Source: Myxococcales bacterium (GTDB taxonomy: Bacteria; Myxococcota; UBA796; SXON01). Taken from it: DNA of 64,000 bases. A model generated the notes under the pieces. That model searched no databases. It saw nothing but the letters and a program-made list of their open reading frames with translations, and had not been told where the DNA came from. Position numbers and translations under genes: made by a program. The number at the start of each line of letters is the position of its first letter. The stretch's first letter is position 1. Location: positions 1-64,000 of the forward strand of contig SHYX01000010.1 in the NCBI GenBank assembly GCA_009692585.1. The letters are read 5' to 3'. Positions 1 to 8,903 of the stretch are shown here, one piece after another.

Positions 1-1725
1 CCTGGCGTCGGTCGCGGCCGGCGGGGGGGGCTTCGCGGGGGGCGGCGGCGCCGGCGCGGCCGGCCTGGCCGGCGGGGGGGGCTTCGCGGGGGGCGGCGGC
101 GCCGGCGCGGCGGGCGGCGCGAGCGCGGCGGGCGGCGCGGCGGGCGGCGCCGCCATCGCCGGGGCCGGCGTGCCCTCCGTACCGGAAGGCGACGACGGCT
201 CCTCCCCGACCACGTCCGCCAGGGTCGGCACCCGGACGACTTCGGATTCGTCCCCCCCGAAGAACCACCAGGCGGCGCCGAGCACAACCAGCGAGGCCAG
301 CAGGAACAGCGCCGTGAGCGCGCCGAGCACCAGCGGGAACAGGCTGCGACCCAGGCGCGGCGCGTCGTCGTCCTCATCGAGGACCGCGCCGCCTCGGGCG
401 ACGGGGGCGGGCCCCCGCGGGGCGCCCCCCGCGATGGGAACGTACAGCGGATCGATGGGGGCCGGGGCGACGGAGACGCGTTCGAGAGGGCGGGCCACCA
501 CGGTGTGCTCTGCCTCCTCCGACGCCTCGCCGATGGGCGGAAGCGCGGGCATCCCCGCCAGGCGGTTCGGTTGAGGCGCGCCGGGACCGATCGCCGGACC
601 CGCCCCGGCCCTCGGCCGTCCCGACCCGACCGCCGGACCCGGCGCGACGCGCTGCGGCTGCGACCGGACCGCCGAAACCGGCACCCCCACCGTCTCCGAC
701 GGGGTCTGCATGCGAGGCGCCGCGCGGGTCGGCAGCGGAATACCCATCATCGTGGGCTCCGGGTCATGCTCAGGGAATTCGTGGAGGGGCGGCGCGAGGG
801 GCGGCGCCGGCGGCACGCTGGAGTGCGGCGGCGGCAGGGTCCGATTCGGCCCCGCGCCCGTCACCTGGCGCTGGACGGCAGGCACGGTACCGGGCGCCCA
901 GGCACGCAGGCCCGGTGTCTGGAGTTGCAGCGCGAGGTCGCGAAGCATGCGTCCGTAGGCACCCGGCGTCCCGCGGACCTCCGGGTCGAACGCGAGTGCC
1001 TGACGAACGGCTTGGATCAACGGTTCGGTGGGGGTGTCGCCCGGCCGGGCCACGAGCTTGAGGACCAGGCGCCGGAGGAGCGCCTCATGTCGTGTGGAAT
1101 CCCGGACCACCTCGCCCGGGGCGCTGCCCGTGAGCAGTTCGAGCAGCAGCGCGCCCACCATCCACGTTGCCGCCTGCCAGCCCCCCGCCCCCTCAGGGGC
1201 CGCGTAACCGGGCGGCGGGGATGGCCACGGCTCCCCCGCACCGATCGCCGAGACCCCGCCCAACTTCACGCGCCCGGCCGTGTCGACCAGGACCTCGCCG
1301 GGGGTGGGGCCGGGGTGGATCACCCGCCGCTCGCCGTCGGTGATCTTCAGTGCTTCTTCGATGGCGATTCCCACCGCCGCCACCACTTCCACCGCCACCC
1401 GCGACGGCAGAACCTGTCCGCGCGCCCTCAGCGCGGTGATGACGTGGCTCATCGCGACACAATCGAAGCTCTCGTGCACCAGCGCCAGCGACCCGCCCAC
1501 CCCGCTGGTCTGCTCGATACGCAGCACGTGCTCGTGTTGGAGACGAGCGAGCAACCGACCATCCTCGCGCAGTCTGGCCAGCGACACTTCGTCAGCCGGG
1601 CGCCCCTCCAGCACCCGCACCAGGACCGCCGACTCGGCGCCGCTGGCGCGTTGCAGGCGACCCTGGCGCACATGCGAGCCCCATGGCTCGTACACACCGG
1701 TGAGTTTGAGAGTCGCCCTCGCCAC
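1..1725 (-). CDS. Membrane-anchored Ser/Thr pseudokinase (C-terminus beyond window)
   Basis: The gene reads leftwards from a GTG at 1725 and runs off the left edge; about 575 residues are visible. Residues ~10-260 follow a protein-kinase pattern, but the catalytic positions are lost. The VAxK lysine is Arg (AVLVRV), the HRD loop reads VIHPGPTPGEVLV, and the DFG position reads KLGGVSA. A Pro-rich linker follows, then one membrane segment near residues 459-481 (LFPLVLGALTALFLLASLVV), then an Ala/Pro repeat. By family knowledge this is a pseudokinase that may bind nucleotide or partners but should not phosphorylate. It diverges from the phosphatase gene 50 bp away. GTG was chosen because the nearby ATG is in another frame. 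The fold call is good; the role is unknown. Confidence 0.75.
   Translation of the reverse strand, partial: MARATLKLTGVYEPWGSHVRQGRLQRASGAESAVLVRVLEGRPADEVSLARLREDGRLLARLQHEHVLRIEQTSGVGGSLALVHESFDCVAMSHVITALRARGQVLPSRVAVEVVAAVGIAIEEALKITDGERRVIHPGPTPGEVLVDTAGRVKLGGVSAIGAGEPWPSPPPGYAAPEGAGGWQAATWMVGALLLELLTGSAPGEVVRDSTRHEALLRRLVLKLVARPGDTPTEPLIQAVRQALAFDPEVRGTPGAYGRMLRDLALQLQTPGLRAWAPGTVPAVQRQVTGAGPNRTLPPPHSSVPPAPPLAPPLHEFPEHDPEPTMMGIPLPTRAAPRMQTPSETVGVPVSAVRSQPQRVAPGPAVGSGRPRAGAGPAIGPGAPQPNRLAGMPALPPIGEASEEAEHTVVARPLERVSVAPAPIDPLYVPIAGGAPRGPAPVARGGAVLDEDDDAPRLGRSLFPLVLGALTALFLLASLVVLGAAWWFFGGDESEVVRVPTLADVVGEEPSSPSGTEGTPAPAMAAPPAAPPAALAPPAAPAPPPPAKPPPPARPAAPAPPPPAKPPPPAATDAR
16..111. repeat. 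Two 45-bp direct copies, 51-bp period
   Basis: A 45-bp block starting at 16 recurs without change at 67, a period of 51 bp or 17 codons. It lies in the pseudokinase gene and encodes Ala/Pro/Lys-rich repeats outside the membrane segment. The array may continue beyond the left edge. Confidence 0.8.
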
Positions 1726-1775
1726 GTCGATCGAACCCCCCGCCCCATAGCACGCAATCCGGATAGGCGGGCGGC

Positions 1776-2573
1776 ATGACGGTGTACCCCGAGCGCGCCG
1801 AGCGCATCCGGCGCGTCCTGGCCCACGCCGGAAGCGTGGCAATCTCGGCGTGGAACGCTGATCTTCTGCCGCGGCAGAAGGCCGACGGCACCCCGGTGAC
1901 CGAAGGCGACCTGATCGCGGAGGTCGCAATTCTCGCCGGGCTGCGGAGACTCTTTCCCGGTGACGCCTTCGTCACCGAGGAAAGCGGGGGCGATTGCGGC
2001 GACGGCGCGTGGTGGATCGTGGATCCGATCGACGGCACCAGCAGCTACGTGGAGGGGCTGGCCCATTGGGGCCCCACCGTGGCCCGGGTCGTCCCCGTCG
2101 CCGGGCGTCCCGTCGTCGAATGCGGCGCGCTCTGGCTCCCTCGCCTCGCCGAACACTACCATGTCGAGACGGTCGGCACCGCCCGGGGGGGGTGGCACAA
2201 CGGGGAGGCGCTGCGGCCGTTCGGGGCGCGGACCGCGCCCCGAACGATGTACCTTCCGTCACGATTTCACACGCATTTCCGGATCCGGTATGAGGGCAAG
2301 GCCCGCTGCATCGGCGGCACGGCGGCCCACCTTGCGTTGGTCGCCCGGGGCGCGGCAGAGGCCGTGTTGGTGGCCCCCGGCTGGTCGAGCTGGGATACCG
2401 CCGCGGGACTGGCCCTGATAGAGGTACTCGGGGGCCGGGCGGTGAGCCTGGCAACGGGCGGACCCGTCGACCCCTTCGCCAACGAGGGCGAGTCCTTCGT
2501 TGCCGGCAGCCCCGAGGTCGTAGAGGCCCTTCTGCGCCCCGGAGCCATCACGGCGCGACCCGAGGAGCCATGA
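1776..2573 (+). CDS. Inositol monophosphatase-family phosphatase
   Basis: The 265-residue protein is a typical length for the IMPase superfamily (inositol-1-phosphate, histidinol-phosphate or 3'-nucleotide phosphatases). The metal-site motifs are all present: TEESGG (~65-70), WWIVDPIDGTSSY (~83-95) and GWSSWDTAAG (~202-211), followed by the family's LxxxGG. It should be a soluble Mg2+-dependent phosphatase; the substrate cannot be read from sequence. Its stop codon overlaps the start of the sigma-factor gene (ATGA), so the two are probably translationally coupled. Confidence 0.88.
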   Translation: MTVYPERAERIRRVLAHAGSVAISAWNADLLPRQKADGTPVTEGDLIAEVAILAGLRRLFPGDAFVTEESGGDCGDGAWWIVDPIDGTSSYVEGLAHWGPTVARVVPVAGRPVVECGALWLPRLAEHYHVETVGTARGGWHNGEALRPFGARTAPRTMYLPSRFHTHFRIRYEGKARCIGGTAAHLALVARGAAEAVLVAPGWSSWDTAAGLALIEVLGGRAVSLATGGPVDPFANEGESFVAGSPEVVEALLRPGAITARPEEP

Positions 2574-3598
2574 GCAGCGAACCCGACGAAAACGAAGAGG
2601 ACGACGACCGAGTCGAGGACAACGAGGACCAGATCCTCGATGCGTCCGGAGAAGTCGTGGACCCGTTGGGGAACGAGGCCCGGCGCCCGCTGCCCAAGCT
2701 CCCTGCCCTCAAGGGCACGCACACCCTTGCTGGCGGCGGCGACCTCCTGACCCACTACCTCCAGGAGATCCGGCGCTACGCGCTGCTTGATCCTGACGAA
2801 GAGAAGAAGGTCGCCCTGCGGTACTACGAAGACGGCGACGCGGCCTCGGCCGAGCGGCTGGTCACCGCGAACCTGCGCCTCGTGGTGAAGATTGCGTTCC
2901 AGTACCACCGGCAGTGGGCCAACGTGCTGGACCTGATCCAGGAGGGGAACGTGGGCCTGGTCGAGGCGCTCAGCCGCTTCGACCCCTACCGTGGCATCCG
3001 CTTCAGCTCCTACGCCCAGTACTGGATTCGGGCGATGATCCTTCGTTTTTTGATGGACAACTTCCGCCTTGTCCGACTCGGCTCCACGCGCAATGGTCGG
3101 AAGCTCTTCTTTCAGCTTCAAAAAGAACGTCAGCGGCTGCTGGCCGAAGGACATCCGGCCACCACCAAGGCGTTGGCCGAGCGGCTCGAGGTGCCAGAGA
3201 GCGAGGTCATCGCGGTCGATCAGCACATGCGAGCACCAGCCATGTCCCTGACCACGCCGATGGCCGGCGAGGAGGGGCGCCCCCTCCAGGACATCGTTCC
3301 AGACGAAGAGAACGTCGACCCGGAGACGCGCGTGGCCGACGGGCAGCTGGGCGAGCTCGTGAAGAAAAAACTCAACGCCTTCCAGGCGACGCTCGACGAC
3401 GAACGCGAACGGGCCATCTGGACGGAGCGGCTCATGGCGCAAGACCCGGCCAGCCTTTCCGAGATCGGCGACCGCTTCGGCGTGAGCAAGGAGCGAATCC
3501 GCCAGATTCAAGCTCGTATGGAGGCCCGGCTCAAGGTCTACCTCCAACACGAGCTCGGCGACGAGATGGACTTCGACTTCGACATGCCTGGCGAGTGA
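2570..3598 (+). CDS. rpoH: RpoH-like sigma-70 family factor
   Basis: The 342-residue protein starts with an acidic tail of about 45 residues, then region 2 with the core-binding and -10-recognition segment (DLIQEGNVGLVEALSRFD, then YAQYWIRAMI). A sequence matching the RpoH box follows (RNGRKLFFQLQKERQRL). Region 4 ends the protein with a helix-turn-helix (SEIGDRFGVSKERIRQIQ). RpoH factors direct RNA polymerase to heat-shock-type promoters. The gene overlaps both neighbours by 4 bp, coupling it to a phosphatase and a heparinase-like protein. It could be an RpoH paralogue with a different regulon. Confidence 0.88.
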   Translation: MSSEPDENEEDDDRVEDNEDQILDASGEVVDPLGNEARRPLPKLPALKGTHTLAGGGDLLTHYLQEIRRYALLDPDEEKKVALRYYEDGDAASAERLVTANLRLVVKIAFQYHRQWANVLDLIQEGNVGLVEALSRFDPYRGIRFSSYAQYWIRAMILRFLMDNFRLVRLGSTRNGRKLFFQLQKERQRLLAEGHPATTKALAERLEVPESEVIAVDQHMRAPAMSLTTPMAGEEGRPLQDIVPDEENVDPETRVADGQLGELVKKKLNAFQATLDDERERAIWTERLMAQDPASLSEIGDRFGVSKERIRQIQARMEARLKVYLQHELGDEMDFDFDMPGE

Positions 3599-5202
3599 GC
3601 CGGCTCCCGACTGGGCATCCCTGGTGGTCGGCGCTGCGGTCGCGCACCGCCGCCGGGCTCCGAGAGGTGCTTCAGGGTCCCATTCCCCGCGCCACGCGGC
3701 CCGTCGAGCCGCTTCCCGGCGCGCTCGGGCCCCCGGCCTTCCGGGCCGATCATGCCCCGCCGGGCCCGCTGGTCCCGCCACCCGACTGCTGGAATCCCGC
3801 CGACCAGGACCCGACCGACCTTCGCGTCGCCCACCGCCATGGCTGGTTCGCCGAGTTGGCTCGCCGCGCTGCGAACGGGGACGCGCAGGCGGGCGACGAC
3901 GCCATTGCGGGCTTGGACGGGTGGCTGCGGTTCGACCTTCCCGGACAGGGAGCGGGCTGGACCCACGGGACGGACGCAGCGGTCCGGCTGGTTCACTGGG
4001 CGGCTGGGTTCTCCTGGCTCGGAGGCAGCGCGCCCGCAGCGCTTCTGGCCGCGGCGGCCGGGAGCGCCGCCTGGCACGTACGTACCCTCGAGGCCACGCT
4101 GCCGCTGACGCCGAACGACGGACACGCGCGCATCGCCCACCACGTGGGCATCCTCGTCGCCGCCCTCACCTTCCCGGCGATTCCCGACGCGCGGCGTGCC
4201 TGGACCGAAGCGGCCTCGGCGCTCGCGAGCGAGGTCGAGGCGCTGACGACGGGGGATGGCAGCGACAAGGGCGGCGCACCGGCGTTCCTGGCGCAGTCCG
4301 CCTGGCTCACCGCCATCGCCATCGCGGTGGCACGGGCCAACGGAGCGGCGTTGCCCTCGACCGCCACCGCCGCCTGGGCGCGCGCCGTGGCGTTTCTCGA
4401 CCGACTGACCGGCGACGGTCGGCTTCCTGCTCTGGGCGACGCCCCGTTCGGGGACATCCTCGCGGTGGCGTCCCCCTCCCTGCCGACGTCGTTGCGCACG
4501 CTGGCGGTCGGGTGGCGCTTCGACGCCGGCGAGCCGGGCGCGGGCCCAGATCCTCGGGCGCAGTGGTTCGGGCAGGCCACCGGCACGACGGAAGTCGGAC
4601 CGAAGGGATGGTCCGTGTGGACGTTCGCTGGCGACGGAACCACCATCGCGTCGATGCCCGTCCGCGGTGAGCGGCTACGGGTCATTCTCGCCGCGGGCAC
4701 CGCGAGCGCCGCTGCGCACGCGCACGAAGCGCCGCTGCAAGTGCTGGCCGACGTGGGAACGCGCCCGCTCCTGGCCGACCCGGGGACTGCGGTGCGCGAG
4801 CGCGCGGCTCACGACGGGCTCGTGCTGGCGGGCTTCGAGCCCCGCCACCCGCGCCTGCTCGTCGCGCGCGTCGACGGAAAAAAGGCGCGAATGGAGGGCG
4901 CCGCCTCGCTGGGACGGGGCCGCCGCTGGGCGCGAGACGTGCTCCTCAACCAACAGCGACTCCGGGTCACCGACCGGCTCGAGGGGATCGGCGGGGCCGT
5001 CACCCTCACCTGGACGCTCGGCGCGGACTGGGAAATCGACGGCGCGGCGTGCACCTGGACGCTCCGCGCGGCCGCTCACACCGTCGGCATCGAGTTGCCC
5101 TCCACCCTGACCTGGCGCTACGATCCGCGACTGCGGCGCCTCGTAGGCGAAGGAGTCCTGCCCCGGGACACCGAGATCACCTGTAGCTTCGAGCTCCGGT
5201 GA
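3595..5202 (+). CDS. Heparinase II/III-like polysaccharide lyase-family protein
   Basis: The start is a GTG at 3595 that overlaps the sigma-factor stop (GTGA); the resulting protein has 535 residues. The N-terminal half is an alpha-helical toroid-like region; NDGHARIAHHVGILVAALTF matches the 'NNH...E' segment of the family. The C-terminal half is beta-rich with AAAHAHEAPLQVLADVG followed by LLADPGT, matching the 'HaDqLsf...DpGt' segment of heparinase II/III beta-sandwich domains. The usual Asp after HA is Glu, so activity is uncertain. No signal peptide is evident at this start. The likely role is lysis or remodelling of an acidic polysaccharide. Confidence 0.8.
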   Translation: MSRLPTGHPWWSALRSRTAAGLREVLQGPIPRATRPVEPLPGALGPPAFRADHAPPGPLVPPPDCWNPADQDPTDLRVAHRHGWFAELARRAANGDAQAGDDAIAGLDGWLRFDLPGQGAGWTHGTDAAVRLVHWAAGFSWLGGSAPAALLAAAAGSAAWHVRTLEATLPLTPNDGHARIAHHVGILVAALTFPAIPDARRAWTEAASALASEVEALTTGDGSDKGGAPAFLAQSAWLTAIAIAVARANGAALPSTATAAWARAVAFLDRLTGDGRLPALGDAPFGDILAVASPSLPTSLRTLAVGWRFDAGEPGAGPDPRAQWFGQATGTTEVGPKGWSVWTFAGDGTTIASMPVRGERLRVILAAGTASAAAHAHEAPLQVLADVGTRPLLADPGTAVRERAAHDGLVLAGFEPRHPRLLVARVDGKKARMEGAASLGRGRRWARDVLLNQQRLRVTDRLEGIGGAVTLTWTLGADWEIDGAACTWTLRAAAHTVGIELPSTLTWRYDPRLRRLVGEGVLPRDTEITCSFELR

Positions 5203-5217
5203 ACCTCCGCCTGCGGG

Positions 5218-7395
5218 CTACTTGCACACGGTCGTGGTGCCGGAGATCGAACAGGTGTAGGTACGGCCCCCGCGCACCGAAGCCTTCGACGCCACCACGC
5301 CTCCCTTGGGGATCATCTTGCAATCCCCCGAGGTCGGCACGCCGGCCACGATGGCGCTGCCGCCCGAAAGGGACTGCTGTTTGCGAAAGGCTTCGCCACA
5401 GTCGATCTCGATCTTCCCCGGGATCGGCGTGCCGGTGAAGGTGACCGTCACCGTGTCGGTCGCCGACGCCCGCGGGGTCGGGGTCGCTGCCGTCTGGCCT
5501 CCTCCTCCCCGCCGGGGCGCCTTGGGAGGGGGCGGCGGCGCGTCGGGCTCGTCCTCGACGGGATCCGGGGGCTTCGGCGGGATCATCTTCGGCGCCTGGG
5601 AGGCGTCCGCGATCGCGGGTTTCTCCTCTTGTGACATCTTCCAGGCGACCGCCGCTCCCGCGGCCAGCACCGCCATAAAAACCATCGCCAAGGCGCCGAA
5701 GATCAGCGCGAACACCCGCGTCGACTGCATCCGCGACTCATCCGCGCTTCCCTGGGTGGGCACGCTTCCCGCCACCTGGAACGGCGTGGCGCCGCCGGAG
5801 GCGTGCCCGACGCCGATCGCCGAGGCGCCGCCCATCCCGATCCCCGCGGGGGCGGGCGCCTGGTGCACCGGCGCCGACCCGGGCGCGGGGGGCTGGAACG
5901 CCATGGGTGCGCTGGTCGGACGGGCGCCCGAGGGCGGTGCCTGGAACGGCGCGCTGGCCGGGACGGTGCCCTGCCGAGGACGCTCGTTCTTGGGGGCGGG
6001 AATCGCGAAGAACGCCGTGGCGCTGGGGTCCGCCGCCGCCTCGGCCTCGTCCTGGTTCCCCAACGGAACCATCTCGAGCATGCCCGTTTCGCTGGGGCTT
6101 CGCGCCCCGACCGGCACCCGGGGTTTGGCAGCGGCCGGACGCGCGCCCCGCACGCTGACCGGCATGTCGTCGTCATCCGGCAGGGGCGCGGCGGGACGAG
6201 CCGCCGCCGCGGAGCGGGGCGTGATTTTGGGTGGAGCCGACCGCGGCACGGCCGCGACGGGCGGCACCATCGGGGGCGGCACCGACCGCGGCGGTGGGGA
6301 TGGCGACGGTGCCGCGCTCACCTGGGGCGGCGAGCGCCGCACCGGCACGGGTGGACGAAGCGTCGGTTGCCCGGACTCGTCCACGAGTTGTTCAGCCAGG
6401 CGCTCTTCCATGGTCTTGCGGGACATCCGGGCTCCCTGAGGTGCATCCGGGTCCGGAGGCACGCTGAGTGGATGGAGACTACCAAAGTAGAATGAAACGA
6501 ATTCTTTGACGTACGAGCCCCGATCCCGGTAGAGCTGACGGCGGAGATCCACCAGCAGGTCCTGACCGTTGGGGTACCGATTTCTCGGATTGGCCTGCAA
6601 CAACCGCGCCACCACCGGCCCCATTCCCGGTAGCTTGGCTTCCAACTCGCGGCACTGCTCGTCCAACGCGCCGGCTTCGATGGCCGAGAGCGTCGCCCGC
6701 ACGGGGTCCGCGGCTTCGGAAGGAACGCGGTAGGCGGGCCGCCCCATCAGCAGCTCGTAGAGGAGCAGGCCCAGCGCGAACAGGTCGCTGCGGTGGTCCA
6801 ACTCTTCCCCCCGCGCCTGTTCGGGCGACATGTACAGCGGGGTGCCACGGATCAGCCGGGTGTCCTCGCGCGCGAAGTCGGTGTTGTGCACGCGGGCGAG
6901 ACCCAGGTCGACCACCTTGACCTCCCCATCGCCCGTCAACATCACGTTTTCCGGTTTCAGGTCGCGGTGGACCAGCCGGAGTTTTTCGCCGTTGTCGGCC
7001 GGGCTGGTCCAGGCCTGGTAGAGCGCGTCGGCGATTTCACACCCGATCTCGATGGCGCCCTCGGTGAAGACCTGCTCACGAGCCTTGCCGCAGTCGTCGA
7101 GCACGGTGCGAAGGGTCACGCCGTGTACATACTCCATCACGACGGCGTGCTGGTCCTCGAAGTACTCGAAAACCCGGACGACGCTGCGATGCTTCACCTG
7201 CTCCAGGAGCGAGAACTCCTGGCGGAGCAGCCGGACGGAGTCCGCATTGCGCGCGTCGTGCAACGACTTGATCGCGACCAACTGGCGCCGCCCCGGCGCA
7301 CCGTGGCGCCCTGGGACCTCGCCGACCGCCAACGAGACCCGCCCGAACTGGCCCTGCCCCAGCTCCCGCAGCACGTCGTATTGGTGGATCCGCAC
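5218..7395 (-). CDS. Transmembrane Ser/Thr protein kinase
   Basis: The 725-residue protein starts at a GTG at 7395. The kinase domain (~7-275) has a glycine loop (LGQGQFGRV), VAIK, HRDLKPEN at ~143 and GTPLYMSPEQ. The usual DFG reads DLG (VVDLGLAR), which is tolerated in many bacterial kinases. A Pro/Ala-rich linker (~330-555) leads to one membrane segment (~560-585, FALIFGALAMVFMAVLAAGA) and a small Cys-containing external domain ending TYTCSISGTTTVCK. It is a Hanks-type receptor kinase. A TACGCT hexamer ends 6 nt before the start. It is convergent with the heparinase-like gene, 15 bp apart. Confidence 0.9.
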   Translation of the reverse strand: MRIHQYDVLRELGQGQFGRVSLAVGEVPGRHGAPGRRQLVAIKSLHDARNADSVRLLRQEFSLLEQVKHRSVVRVFEYFEDQHAVVMEYVHGVTLRTVLDDCGKAREQVFTEGAIEIGCEIADALYQAWTSPADNGEKLRLVHRDLKPENVMLTGDGEVKVVDLGLARVHNTDFAREDTRLIRGTPLYMSPEQARGEELDHRSDLFALGLLLYELLMGRPAYRVPSEAADPVRATLSAIEAGALDEQCRELEAKLPGMGPVVARLLQANPRNRYPNGQDLLVDLRRQLYRDRGSYVKEFVSFYFGSLHPLSVPPDPDAPQGARMSRKTMEERLAEQLVDESGQPTLRPPVPVRRSPPQVSAAPSPSPPPRSVPPPMVPPVAAVPRSAPPKITPRSAAAARPAAPLPDDDDMPVSVRGARPAAAKPRVPVGARSPSETGMLEMVPLGNQDEAEAAADPSATAFFAIPAPKNERPRQGTVPASAPFQAPPSGARPTSAPMAFQPPAPGSAPVHQAPAPAGIGMGGASAIGVGHASGGATPFQVAGSVPTQGSADESRMQSTRVFALIFGALAMVFMAVLAAGAAVAWKMSQEEKPAIADASQAPKMIPPKPPDPVEDEPDAPPPPPKAPRRGGGGQTAATPTPRASATDTVTVTFTGTPIPGKIEIDCGEAFRKQQSLSGGSAIVAGVPTSGDCKMIPKGGVVASKASVRGGRTYTCSISGTTTVCK

Positions 7396-7401
7396 GTCAG
7401 G

Positions 7402-7407
7402 AGCGTA
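7402..7407 (-). promoter_or_regulatory. TACGCT, possible leaderless -10 element
   Basis: A TANNNT hexamer on the minus strand, separated by 6 nt from the kinase GTG at 7395. No Shine-Dalgarno sequence fits between. Confidence 0.5.
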
Positions 7408-7439
7408 ATGCCGCGCGCGGGTCGGCGCCTACGGTCGTC

Positions 7440-8903
7440 CTATCCCTTGCGGCGGTGAGGCCGCGCCACGATCCCGAAGAGCGCCCGACGAACATTGAAA
7501 ACCGCCGCTGGCAGGTACGTCCAGGCCGCGACCAGAGACAGCACCGCGACCAGCACGACGATCGTCGCCCGAAACGGCGCCGGCGCCGGCCAGCCATCGG
7601 CCCCGGCGATCCCCGGCGGACCGTCCACCCAGGCGTTGGGGTAGATCGGCACGGTGGCCTCGACCTGGTAGGGCTGCGTCAGGCGGATGGTCACGTCGAA
7701 GCCGCGCCGCAGATGGAACGGGTCGACCCGGTAGCGGACTTCGAACCACATGTAGCGCTTCTGCGCGGCCGCCTTGAACGCCTCCGCGAGGCCCGCCGCG
7801 TCCTTCTCGACGTAGCTCTCCCCATTGCCCACCTTGGCGATCCAGGCCAGCGCCGCGTTGTCGACGCCACGCTCTTCGACTCCCCCGTTGATCGGGTACT
7901 GCCCGAAGCCGCCGCAGAGCTGGGCAGGCGCGACCGAGAGCCCTTCGGGCACCTTGAACGACCGCCAGGCCCGCTTTCCCAGCCCCACGGTGAAGATCTC
8001 CGGTTGGTAGCCGCGACCACCCCGCCCCAGGCGGACGTCCTGCAGTCGTTCGAGCAGCGTGGCGAGGCGGGGTGCGTTGTCGGCGCAGACGTCAGACGGG
8101 CGTTCGTTGTTGAAGCCGTCGGTCAGCGCAATCACCGTCGGCGCCAGGCCGCGGTTCTCGATCGCCGCGCGAAGCTCCGGCACCTCCGCGATGCCGATCG
8201 CACCGTACTGGACCGCTTGATAGAGGAAGGTGTAGCCGCTCCCCACCTGAAGCTCGTCGCGGATGAGTCGGCGGTACTCGTCCGGGTCCCCCACCACCCA
8301 CGTCCCCCCCAATGGTTCACGGCTTTCGCCGCGAAAGACGACCAGCGCCACCTCGCTCGCCGCGCCGTCGCCCCCGAAAAACGCGTCGACTACATCCCGA
8401 CGGAGCAGGGCCGTCCGGAGCTTGTCCATGCGCGTCAGGCCGTCCTCCGGGCGGTCCACGATCGCCATGGAACCCGAGCCGTCGATCAACAGGATGTACA
8501 GGTTCCCGGTCGCCGAAGGTTGGTGCGGGATGATCGATACGCGGGCTTCGTCCTTGCCGGAGGGCTTGCTCTCGTTGTGCAGCACGGTGATGGCGTCCGG
8601 CCGCAGGCTCATCGGGGCCGCGTTCCCGTCGACGCGCAACTGGTAGGCCAGGCGCACCGTGCCGGTCGCCCGGTCGACGAACGGAAGACAGGCGTCCCGC
8701 TCGGCGTCCACGATCGAGTCGGCCTGTCCACAATCCTCTTCGGTGTCGAATATCTGGAGAGCGAAGGGTCCGGTCTGGCCCTTGGTCACCGGCTTCCCCA
8801 CCCGGATGGTCGAGCCGGAGATGGTGCTGACGTCGTCACCGCGGCAGCCGAAAAACATCGAGCCGAGCACGACGGCCGCGAGCCCCACGCGGGTGTGCAT
8901 CAA
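7440..8903 (-). CDS. von Willebrand factor A-domain lipoprotein with C-terminal TM
   Basis: The 487-residue protein starts with a lipoprotein signal (MMHTRVGLAAVVLGSMFFGC, Cys at 20). A beta-rich segment is followed by a VWA domain with an intact MIDAS motif (LIDGSGSM, ~145-150) and ALTDGFNNE further on. A membrane segment lies near the C-terminus (FRATIVVLVAVLSLVAAWTY). VWA domains bind ligands through a divalent metal. The start overlaps the upstream membrane-protein stop by 4 bp, and the kinase gene follows 44 bp downstream on the same strand, so surface sensing feeding the kinase is an inference. A lipoprotein that also has a C-terminal membrane helix is unusual. Confidence 0.82.
   Translation of the reverse strand: MMHTRVGLAAVVLGSMFFGCRGDDVSTISGSTIRVGKPVTKGQTGPFALQIFDTEEDCGQADSIVDAERDACLPFVDRATGTVRLAYQLRVDGNAAPMSLRPDAITVLHNESKPSGKDEARVSIIPHQPSATGNLYILLIDGSGSMAIVDRPEDGLTRMDKLRTALLRRDVVDAFFGGDGAASEVALVVFRGESREPLGGTWVVGDPDEYRRLIRDELQVGSGYTFLYQAVQYGAIGIAEVPELRAAIENRGLAPTVIALTDGFNNERPSDVCADNAPRLATLLERLQDVRLGRGGRGYQPEIFTVGLGKRAWRSFKVPEGLSVAPAQLCGGFGQYPINGGVEERGVDNAALAWIAKVGNGESYVEKDAAGLAEAFKAAAQKRYMWFEVRYRVDPFHLRRGFDVTIRLTQPYQVEATVPIYPNAWVDGPPGIAGADGWPAPAPFRATIVVLVAVLSLVAAWTYLPAAVFNVRRALFGIVARPHRRKG

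Noticed and set aside
505..1779. 424-codon plus-strand frame, Arg/Pro-rich
   Set aside because: It is the antisense shadow of the pseudokinase; composition is Arg/His/Pro-rich with no domain, and the minus frame has kinase-like motifs.
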